Of a stretch of 53,156 nt of DNA, positions 1 to 8,800 are shown piece by piece. The translations under genes and the position numbers were made by a program. This stretch comes from Falsiroseomonas algicola (GTDB taxonomy: Bacteria > Pseudomonadota > Alphaproteobacteria > Acetobacterales > Acetobacteraceae), in the NCBI RefSeq assembly GCF_011040385.1, contig NZ_JAAIKB010000024.1, positions 1 through 53,156 on the forward strand, in the 5' to 3' direction. The notes below the pieces were generated by a model. The model did no database searches. It was not told the origin of the DNA and saw nothing but the letters and a program-made list of their open reading frames with translations. Position 1 is the first letter of the stretch, and each line of letters begins with the position of its first letter.

Positions 1-69
<69 letters not shown>

Positions 70-84
70 CCCAATGATACCTCC

Positions 85-116
85 AAAGCCCCCACGGCCA
101 CCGCCGCGGGGGCTTT
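85..116 (+). terminator. Hairpin terminator behind the tRNA
   Basis: AAAGCCCCC at 85-93 pairs perfectly with GGGGGCTTT at 108-116, and an inner C-G-G/C-C-G helix extends the stem. The T-run is only three bases, so this is a strong hairpin with a weak tail. It sits 16 bases after the tRNA and most likely ends its transcript. Confidence 0.6.
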
Positions 117-451
117 CGCACGTCCAGCCCCGGAGACGCGCAGCAAAGACGCCAGGGCGGCCGCTTCCCCAACCGCGTACCACCAACCAGGGACCGACGA
201 CAAAGGCGGTGCCAGGCGATGCTGGCCCAGCGCGTCGACGCCCCGATCTCCGCCTGAACGGCACCGTGACATGTCCGCTGCCACGAACGGGGCGAGGCCC
301 GGCGTTCGGCGGTGAGGCCGCCTGTCCGGCCTGCCAGACGAACCAACGGAAGGATTCGGGAAATCGCCGCCGGCGCCGAACCGCGATCCGAGGGTGCCGT
401 TCGGCCGTGACACTGCGCTCTGGCGCAGGGTCCAACGGGCAAGGAGGAGGG
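117..451. other. Non-coding stretch between the tRNA terminator and the PRC-barrel gene
   Basis: Open frames cross this stretch on both strands, but none has a protein-like sequence; they are arginine/proline-rich products of high GC. The plus frame open from 74 is only an upstream extension of the real gene at 452. The one clear signal is a Shine-Dalgarno AAGGAGG at 441-447. Confidence 0.5.
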
Positions 452-1369
452 ATGATGATCGGCCTCACGACACGGATGGCCGCAGGCCTGGCGCTGGTGA
501 CGCTGCTGGCCGGGCCGGCCGCCGCGCAGGGGGCGCCTTCCGCGTCCTGCCTCGACAGCCTCGGCGCGCTGGACCGCCGGATGGACCAGGACGGCTTCTG
601 GCTGTCGGGCTACCGGGCGAGCCTGGGGTGGAGCGGCGTCGCGACCCCGCCCGGGACGGAGCCGAACATGGGCGTGCGCGCACCAGGGCTTGTGGCGCCT
701 GGCGGCGCCGTGGCAGCGGGCGCTGCTCCGACGCGCCCCCCGGCGGGCACCGATGCGGGCACCGATGGGGGCGTCAGCCCCTTCGCCGCGGTGGATTGGG
801 ACGGCGCGCCTGCACAGGCGCTTCGCATGCTCTTCGCAGCGGCCCAGATCCTCGGCCAGACGGGGCGGGAGGAACCCTGCCGGGCCGTGCTCGCGGCGGC
901 CGAGCAGGATTATGAGGGCTATATCGAACGCCTCCGTCAGGCCGGCGTGCGGCCTGCCGACATCAGCAGCTGGCGCGAGAAGCAGCTCGCCATCGCCCGT
1001 CCCGTGGCCGAGGCCGGGCCGCTGCCGTCGGAGGTGATCGAGGGCACCGATCTGCGTAACCCCCGGGACGAATACCTCGGCAGGGTCGCCGATCTGGTCA
1101 TCGGCCCAGGCGGCGAACCCGCGCTCGCGGTCGTGCGACGGGGCGGCTTCCTCGGCGTCGGGGGCGGTCATGTGGCGGTGCCCTGGCAGGCCCTGCGCGT
1201 CACGCCTGGCCTTGATGCCTTCGTGCTGGATGCGACGCGGGCGCAGATGGACGCGGCGCCGCGCCTGGACCGCAACCTGTCCCGCACGCCGGAGGCCCAT
1301 GGGCGGCTGGCGGAGGACGTGCGCGCCTTCTGGTCTGGCCAATCCGCCGCGACCGGCGGCGGCGGCTGA
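452..1369 (+). CDS. Secreted PRC-barrel domain protein
   Basis: A 305-residue protein. The ATG at 452 follows an AAGGAGG Shine-Dalgarno by four bases and begins a classical signal peptide (hydrophobic core AAGLALVTLLAG, then an AAAQ cleavage site near residue 28), so the longer open frame starting at 74 is rejected. The middle is low-complexity and rich in Ala, Gly and Pro. Residues about 197-270 form a PRC-barrel-like domain: D-E-Y-LG-R-V-A-D-L-V-I-GPGG, then a glycine-rich loop and VAVPW. PRC barrels occur in the photosynthetic reaction centre H subunit, RimM and many periplasmic proteins of unknown role. It stands alone between a tRNA and a convergent SDR gene. A periplasmic location is inferred; no function can be assigned. 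Confidence 0.75.
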   Translation: MMIGLTTRMAAGLALVTLLAGPAAAQGAPSASCLDSLGALDRRMDQDGFWLSGYRASLGWSGVATPPGTEPNMGVRAPGLVAPGGAVAAGAAPTRPPAGTDAGTDGGVSPFAAVDWDGAPAQALRMLFAAAQILGQTGREEPCRAVLAAAEQDYEGYIERLRQAGVRPADISSWREKQLAIARPVAEAGPLPSEVIEGTDLRNPRDEYLGRVADLVIGPGGEPALAVVRRGGFLGVGGGHVAVPWQALRVTPGLDAFVLDATRAQMDAAPRLDRNLSRTPEAHGRLAEDVRAFWSGQSAATGGGG

Positions 1370-1686
1370 TGGAAGGCCGGGGCGGCGTGGCGCGGTGCCG
1401 CCCGCCGCTCCCGGCTCCGCGTGGCGCTGCCGACGAAGCCGTCGTCATCTGCCTCGCAGGCGGCCTTCTGCCTGCGCGACCCGACGGAGGGGCAGCCCGC
1501 GATCGCTCTCCCGCTGCACGGCACGCGATATGACCCTGCGCGGCGGCATCGCCTCGCCCAGGGCGCCAGGCGGCTTTCCGCCGCGCGGCCGCCGAATGGC
1601 GCCACCGCATCCAACAGCCCGGCCGGCACCCTGACCTGCAACGGCCGGTCCCGCGAGTTCCTGCCCCCAGGCCGGACGCCGCCGGA
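1370..1686. other. Intergenic stretch between convergent genes, no gene recognised
   Basis: These 317 bases separate the PRC-barrel gene from the 3' end of the SDR gene. Short frames cross it on both strands (for example 1421-1819 plus), but their products are arginine/proline-rich and look like noise, and the longest runs into the SDR gene. I saw no clear hairpin followed by a T-run. Confidence 0.45.
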
Positions 1687-2499
1687 TCAGCCGTCTGGCG
1701 GCCCTGCCACGTCGCGGGACAAGTCGCGCGCCAGGCGCGCCTGGCACCACCGCCCGTACCAGTCGCTGATGCGCGGGAAGGCCAGCATCGCTCGCGGCCC
1801 CAGCCCCGGCGCGGCGTAGCGGCGGCCCGACAGCGTCGCGGACAGCAGGCTCCGTGCAACAGCCTCCGCCGACAGGATGGGCGCGTCGCGCAGGTAGCGG
1901 CGCGCGACGGGTGGGCGCTCAGCGATCTCGGCTCGCAGTTGCGGCGTGTCGGTGTCGCCCGGGAAGGCGACTGTCACGGTGACGCCGTGCGGGGCCATCT
2001 CCAGCGCCAGCACATCGCCAAGGGCGCGCAGCGCGGCCTTCGACGGTGCATAGGCGGAAAAGCCATGGAAGGAGCCGAGCGCTGCCGCCGAGGAGACGAG
2101 CAGGAGCCGGCCCTGCCTGGCCTCCGCCATGGCGGGAAGGCATGCATGGGCCAGGTTGAGACTGCCCAGGTAGTTGGTTGCCATCGCCGCCTCATGATCG
2201 GCCAGCGGCAGGTCCAGGAACACGCCCGGCTTCGCGATGCCCGCGCAGGCGATCACCAGCGTTGGCGGCCCGTGCCGAAGAATGGACGCGCCGCAGGCTG
2301 CCCGCAGGGCCAAGGCGTCCCGGACATCGCAGGCGGTGGTCGCATAGCGGGCGCCCGCTGCGCCCAGTTCCGCGCGGGCGGCGCGGAGCCTGTCCTCGCC
2401 CCGCGCGATCGCCAGCACCTCCATGCCCGCCGAGAGCAGTTCGCGGGCCATCGCCAACCCGATGCCGCTGGATCCGCCGGTGATGATGGCCAGTCCCAC
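1687..2499 (-). CDS. SDR oxidoreductase, 3-ketosphinganine (3-dehydrosphinganine) reductase-like
   Basis: A 270-residue classical short-chain dehydrogenase. Seen: NAD(P)-binding TGGSSGIG at residues 7-14, N109, S137, Y150 and K154 (YAPSK), the complete catalytic tetrad. The most telling motif is TVAFPGDTDTP at about 176-186. It closely matches the TVAYPPDTDTP block I recall from eukaryotic 3-ketodihydrosphingosine reductase, as does the preceding NYLGS. That family reduces the ketone of 3-ketosphinganine with NADPH. The GTG at 2499 is chosen because an AGGA lies six bases upstream and the N-terminus then starts directly at the Rossmann beta-strand; the longer upstream frame reads noise. It is divergent from the PKS/oxoamine-synthase operon, whose predicted alpha-amino ketone would be its substrate. 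The role is inferred. Confidence 0.82.
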   Translation of the reverse strand: MGLAIITGGSSGIGLAMARELLSAGMEVLAIARGEDRLRAARAELGAAGARYATTACDVRDALALRAACGASILRHGPPTLVIACAGIAKPGVFLDLPLADHEAAMATNYLGSLNLAHACLPAMAEARQGRLLLVSSAAALGSFHGFSAYAPSKAALRALGDVLALEMAPHGVTVTVAFPGDTDTPQLRAEIAERPPVARRYLRDAPILSAEAVARSLLSATLSGRRYAAPGLGPRAMLAFPRISDWYGRWCQARLARDLSRDVAGPPDG

Positions 2500-2841
2500 G
2501 CGTCGTCCTGAAGCCTCCGGTGGTGCAAACCATATAGTTGATGATGGCCAGGATAAATCGCGAAATGCTTTCTTTCCTCTTTCGGCCGGCAAGCGGCGGT
2601 GAATATAAATGCGCGATGCCAACGACCATCCGGACCTCGCCGGCGCCCCGCATTCCATCGGCTGTGCTGGTGGTGCCCCCTTCCTCGGCGGGCCGTCGCG
2701 GCGGCGGCACATCGTCCAGCCAGACACTGCCGGGATCAATGGGATGATGGAGGCGCCCTTGCCGCGTGACCCGCATGCGGGCGCCACCGCCCCCTGGTCG
2801 ATCGGCCGCTGCCCATCGGGCGCCGCGGCGGGGCCAGCCGG
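2500..2841. promoter_or_regulatory. Divergent intergenic region between the ketoreductase and PKS genes
   Basis: These 342 bases must carry promoters for both directions. Around 2525-2610 the base composition drops into AT-rich patches (CATATAG, GGATAAAT, GAATATAAAT), which stand out in this GC-rich DNA. TATAAA at 2604-2609 could be a -10 element for the PKS operon, but I found no good -35, and it would imply a leader of more than 200 bases. Short frames inside (2538-2747 and 2609-2845 plus) lack protein character. Confidence 0.4.
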
Positions 2842-5800
2842 GTGATCTGCGCGCCGGAGAAGGGGCTTGATGTCCTGGGCCTTGCCGCCCGCCTGCCGGG
2901 TGCGCCGGGCCTCGACGCCTTCTGGACGGCGCTGCTTCAGGGGCGTTGCACCGTCTCCGATTCGGTCCCGGCGGGGCGCTGGCGGCCGGAGCGCTTCCTG
3001 AGTCCGGACCGGGCCGCGCGCGGCACGACCTACACCTTCGCGGGTGGCTACCTCGACGATGTCTTCGGCTTCGACGCCGCCGCCTTCGGCTTCTCCCCGC
3101 GGGAGGCCGCGCAGACCGATCCGCAGCAGCGGGTGCTGCTGGAGGTGGTGTGGGAGGCGATGGAGGATGCGGGCATCCCGCCCTCCAGCCTCGCGCGGCG
3201 GCGGGTCGGCGTCTTTGTCGGCGCCTCCGCAACCGACTACGCGGATGTGCCGCTGCTCGACCTCGGCGCGATCGGCGCGCATTTCATGGTCGGCAACAGC
3301 CTCTCCATCCTTGCCAACCGCATCTCCTACGTCTTCGACCTGCGCGGGCCGAGCCTGACGGTCGATACCGCCTGCTCCTCCTCCCTCGTCGCGCTGCACC
3401 AGGCGGCGGTGGCGCTGGAGCGCGGGGAGGTGGAGATGGCGGTGGTGGCGGGGGTGAACATCCTGTCCTCGCCGGCGCCCTTCGTGGGCTTCTCACGCGC
3501 GGGCATGCTGTCGCCGACCGGGCGCTGCCGGCCCTTCTCCGCGGCGGCCGATGGCTATGTGCGGGCGGAGGGCGCGGTGGCGCTGGTGCTCGGGCGGCCG
3601 GGGGCGGATCGCCCGCTGCCGGCGCGGGCCAGGCTGCGCGCCATCGGCACCAATTCGGATGGGCGGAAGAACGGCATCGCCTTCCCCTCGGTGGAGGGGC
3701 AGCGGGCGCTGCTGGCGGCGACCTATGCGCAGGCCGGGATCAGCCCCCGCTCGCTCGCCTTCGTCGAGGCGCATGGCACCGGCACCGCGGTCGGGGACCC
3801 GGTGGAGGCGCGGGCGATCGGGGAGGCGCTGGGGCAGCCGCGCGACCGGCTTCTGCCCGTGGGCTCGGTAAAGTCGAATATCGGGCATCTCGAGGCGGTG
3901 TCGGGCCTGGCGGGACTGGCCAAGGCGATGCTGGCGCTGGAGCACCGGCACCTGCCCGCGACGCTGCACCTCGATGCCATCAATCCCGCCATCGACGTGG
4001 CGGCGCTGAAGCTGGCGCCGGCCCGCCAGGCCCTGGACCTGCCGGCGACGGGCCCGCTGCTGGCTGGCATCTGCAACTACGGTTTCGGCGGCACCAACGC
4101 CCACGCCATCCTGGAGGGTGTCCAGCGCGCCGAGGCACCGGCGGCGGCGGCGCCGGACCTGCTGGTGATCTCCGCCCCGACGCGGGAGGGGCTGGCGCGA
4201 CTGGCCGCTTCCTATGCGCCGGCGGTCGAGAGCCTCGGCGGAGCCGCGGTGGCGGCGGCCGCCGCCGCAACGCGCGACCTGCTGCGCCATCGCCTGGTGG
4301 TGGACCTCAAGGAGGTAGCCGATCCCGCCGCGGCCCTGCGCGGGATGGGGGGGCGAAGCGGGGAGGCGATCGCCCCCCGGGCCCGCATTGCCTTCGTCTT
4401 CACCGGCAATGGCTGCCAATATGCCGGCATGGCGCTGGAGGCGCTGGAGCGCTCCGCCGTCTTCCGCGCGAGCGTGGAGGCGACCGCGGCGCTGATCCGC
4501 GATGCCGGCGGCACCTGCCCGCTGGAGACGCTGCACGCGCCGGATGCGGAGGAGCGCCTGGCCGCCACCACGGCGGCGCAGACGGCGCTTTATGCCATCC
4601 AGATGGGGCTGGTGGATGCGCTGGCGGCGGAGGGGCTGGCGCCGGCGCTGGTGCTCGGCCATTCGGTGGGGGAGGTCGCGGCGGCGGCGGCGGCCGGCAT
4701 CCTGGACCGTGCCCAGGCCGCGCATGTCATCGCGGCCCGCAGCGCCTGCCAGGAGGCGATCCGCGGCCTCGGCCGCATGGCGGTGCTGGGCTGCGAGGCC
4801 GGGCGCGCCCGCGCCCTGGCCGAGGCGCTGGCGCGGGAGGAGGGGGCGTCCCCTGCCGCGCGGGTCGAGGTGGCGGCGGAGAATGGCCCGGCCTCCACCA
4901 CCATCTCCGGCCCTGCCGCCGCGATCCGCGCGGTGATGGCCGCGGCGCGGCGGGAGGGCATTCCCTCCGTCCTGCTCGACATCGACTACCCCTTCCACCA
5001 CGCGCTGCTGGAGCCGGAGCGCGACACGGTGCTGCGGGCCCTGGCGGGGCTGGCGCCGGCGGCGGGGCAGGTGCCGCTGGTCTCCGCCGTGACGGGGGCG
5101 ATCGCCCCGGGGGTCACGCTCGGCGCCGGATACTGGTGGGACAATATCCGCTCCCCCGTGCTCTTCGCGCCAGCGATGGCGGCGGCGATCGGGCAGGCGG
5201 AGCTGTTCATCGAGATCGGGCCCCGGCCGCTGCTGGGCAATGCCATGGCCGATGTGGCGCGGCGGGCGGGGCAGGCGGTGGCCGTGATGGGCAGCCTGGC
5301 GCCCAACCCGCCGGCGGGGAGCGACCCGATCCGCGCCATCCTGGCGGAGGCGGTGGCGCGGGGCGCGGTGCCGCGGGGTTGGGGCGTGGCGCGCGGGCAA
5401 GGCCGGCGCGTGCTGCCGCCCATGGCCTGGAACCGCGCGCATCACCTGATCGAACGGACGCCGGAGGCCTATGGGCTCTATGAGGGCGAGGCCGGCAGCC
5501 CGGGATGCCATCCCCTGGCCGGGCTGCGCGTGGCGCCGGGCGGGCTGGAGTGGCGGCACCGGCTGAGCCTGGAAACCGTGCCCTTCCTCGCCGGGCACCG
5601 CGTGGACGGCCAGGCGGTGCTGCCCGCCACCGGGTTCATCGAGATGATGGCGGCGGTGGCGGAGCAGGTGCTGGGCACGGCGCGGCTGCGGCTGCATGAC
5701 CTCGACATCCTGCGCGCCCTGGTGCTGGAGCCCGGTCAGACGCGGGAGGTGAGCATCACCTTCGACCCGGCCGACCAGGTGCTGGCCGTGCGGTCCCGCG

Positions 5801-8800
5801 CCCGCACCGACCATGGCGAGCCCTTCGTGCTGCATGCCCGCGGCACCGCGCAGGTCCTGGCCGGGGAGGCGCCGGCACCGGCGCTGCCGGCCGAGGCGGG
5901 CACGCCGGTGGAGGCCCGCGAGGTCTATGCCGCGGCGGCGCGCGCGCGGCTGGACTATGGCGGGGCCTTCCGGGCCGTGACGGCGCTGACGCGATTCTCG
6001 GGCGGCTTCGCGGCGGTGCTGGAGGGGCCGGCGCCGGACCTCGGTGCCTTCCCGCCGATCATGGTGACCGATCCCGCGACGCTGGACGCGGCGCTGCACG
6101 GGCTGTTCCTGGACCTGATGCCGGTGCCGAACTGCGCGGCGGGGGAGTTGCCGGTGCGCGTCGGGCGCCTGTCGCTCTTCGTGCCGCGGGCGCGCATCGC
6201 GCGGGCCGTCGCCCGGGTGGTGCGCCGCAGCCGGGGCACCCGCGTGGTGGATGTGGACCTGATGGGCGCCGACGGGGCGCTGGTGGCACGGGTGGACGGC
6301 GCCGTGATGCGGCGCGTCGTCTTCGCGGCCTGGCGCGATGCGGACCGCATCATCCTGCCCTGCGACCATGACGCGGGGAGGCGGCGCCTGGCCCTGCGGG
6401 AGGCGCCGGCGCTGCCGGCGTTGACGGCGGAGCCGGAGGTGGCGGCCGCGCTGTCCGACTGGGCGGTGGCCCTGGCCGGGCGCTTGCCGGCCGACCCGGA
6501 GGAGGCGGTGCCGGCGACGGCGCGGCCGCTGTGGCACGCGCTGCGGGAGGTCCTGCGGGAGGGGCGTTCGCCCGCCGATCCTGAAGCGGCGCTGCGCGAC
6601 CTGCTGCGGCGCTGCCCGGCGGCGGTGGCCGATCTTCGCCTGGCCTCGCATGCCATGGACCGGCTGGGCGAGTTCCTGCGCAGCGGCGTGCCCGCGGCCC
6701 CGGAGCCCTCGCTGGCGGATGGCTGGCTGGCGCGGTCGCGGCTGGTGGCGCCGACGATGGAGGCCGTGGCCTCCGTGATCCTGGCCCGGGCGGGGCAAGG
6801 CGCGCCGCTGAGGGTCGCGCTGCTCGAGCCCGGGCTGGAGGGGCTGCTGCCGCGCCTGCTGCCCGCGCTGCGGGAGGGGAGGCTGGTGGCGGAGGTGCTG
6901 ACCGCCACGCCGCGGCAGGCGGAGGCGGTGCTGGCGCGTCTCGGCGCGCGCGGCCTGGTGCCGGTGCGGGAGGCGGCGGAGGCTCGGGCGGCGCTGCCGG
7001 ATCTGGTGGCTGTCGTCGCGGTCCAGCCGCTGGACGCCTCGCTTTCCCAGCCGCTGCGGCAGATGCGGGCGCTGGGCGGCGGGGTGCCCCTGCTGCTGGG
7101 CGTGCCGCCGCATCTGCCGGTGATCGACCTGCTGCGTGGGGCGGAGGAGGGGTGGTGGGCGCTGACGGCGGACCCCGAAGCGCCGGTCGGCCAATGGCCC
7201 CTGCCGGCGGAGACGCGGGGGGCGGTGCTGGCCGCCGGCCTCGGCCCGGTGGTGGCGGAGCGGCTGGACGCCGATGGCGCAGGGCTGATGCTGCTGGGCG
7301 GCACGGATGCCGTCGCGGCGCCGCCAGCCCCTGCGCTGCCGCCCATGCGGGTGCGGCAGGCCGCGATGGGCCGGGCGCGCGCGCTGTTCCCCGACCTGGA
7401 GCTGCGCGCTCATGGCGCCGGCCTGCCCGATCCGGCGGAAGGCGAGCTGGTGCTGGACCTGGAGCCGGGGCCGGCGATGGCGGAGCGGGCTGCGCTGCGG
7501 GACCGCATCCTGAGGCTGCGCGACCTGGCGCAGGCGCTGGCCGCGGCGCCCGGACGCCGGCTGCTGGTGGTGGTGGAGGGCGACGGCGCGCTGGCGGCGG
7601 CAACCGGCGCGGTGGTGCGCAGCCTGGCCAATGAATGCCAGGCGGTGGCGATGGGCGTGCTGCGGCTGGCCGATGGCGCGACCGCCGATGGCGTCGTGCC
7701 GGGGCTGCGCGCCTTCCTCGATGCCGGGGAGCGGGACATCCGGGTGGATGCGGCGGGCATGACCGTGGCCCGGCTGCGGCGCGGTCGGCCGGCGCCGTGC
7801 GCGCCGGGTGAGGATGAGCGGACGCTGCTGGTGCAGCAGGGCACGGGGATCGATGGCCTGGGCTGGGTGCTGGCGCCCCGCACGGCGCCCGGGCCAGGGG
7901 AGGTCGAGGTCGCGGTGGCGGCCACGGGGCTCAATTTCCGCGACGTGATGCTGGCCATCGGGCTGCTGGACGAGGAGATCCTGGGGGAGGGTCTGACGGG
8001 CGGGAGCCTCGGCTTCGAATTCGCGGGGCATGTGCTGCGCGTGGGGGAAGGGGTGCCGGACCACCTGCGGCCCGGCGCGGCGGTCGTGGGCTTCGCGGAG
8101 AATGCCTTCGCCTCGCATCTGGTGGTGAAGGCCGCGCAGCTGCTGCCGGCGCCGGCGGGGATGCCGATCGAGGCCGCGGCCGCGCTGCCGGTGGCGGCCA
8201 CCACGGCCTGGCACGCGCTGGTGGACCGTGCGGGGCTGCGGGCCGGGGAGACGCTGCTCGTGCATGGCGGGGCGGGCGCGGTGGGGCTGGCGGCGCTCGG
8301 CATCGCGCGGGCGCGGGGCGCGCGGGTGATCGCGGCGGCGGGCACGCCGGAGAAGCGCGCGCTGCTGCGGCGGCTCGGCGCCGATGCCGTGGTGGATTCG
8401 CGCGCGCCGGACTTCGAGGCGCAGGTGCGCGCCGTGGCGGATGGCGTCGATGTCGTGCTGAACGCCGTGGCCGGGGAGGCGATGCGCGCCACGCTGCGCC
8501 TGGTGCGGCCCTTCGGGCGCTTCGTCGAACTCGGCAAGCGCGATTTCCTGGAGAACACACGGCTCGGCCTGCGGCCCTTCGCGCGCAACATCGCCTTCAT
8601 CGGCGTCGATCTGGACCAGCTGCTGGCGCATGCGCCGGCGGTGGCGCTGGAAGCGGCGGCGGCGGCGCTGGATGCGGTAGCGGGCGGGAAGACCCTGCCC
8701 TTGCCGACTCTGGTGCTGGAGGGGCCGGCGGTCAGCGACGCGTTCCGGCTGATGCAGGCCTCCGGCCATGTGGGCAAGATCGTGGTGCGGCCGGCGCGGC

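Noticed and set aside
74-451. N-terminal extension of the PRC-barrel protein
   Set aside because: It overlaps the terminator hairpin and is arginine/proline-rich. The ATG at 452 has an AAGGAGG site and a signal peptide.
1421-1819. Open frame of 132 residues in the gap after the PRC-barrel gene
   Set aside because: No recognisable sequence, no ribosome site of note, and it runs into the convergent SDR gene.
2538-2845. Short frames in the SDR-PKS intergenic region
   Set aside because: Composition is unlike a protein, and the region has the AT-rich patches expected of promoters.
6442-7791. Active C-methyltransferase domain in the PKS core
   Set aside because: The position fits, but no SAM-binding glycine-rich motif can be seen, so no methylation activity is claimed.
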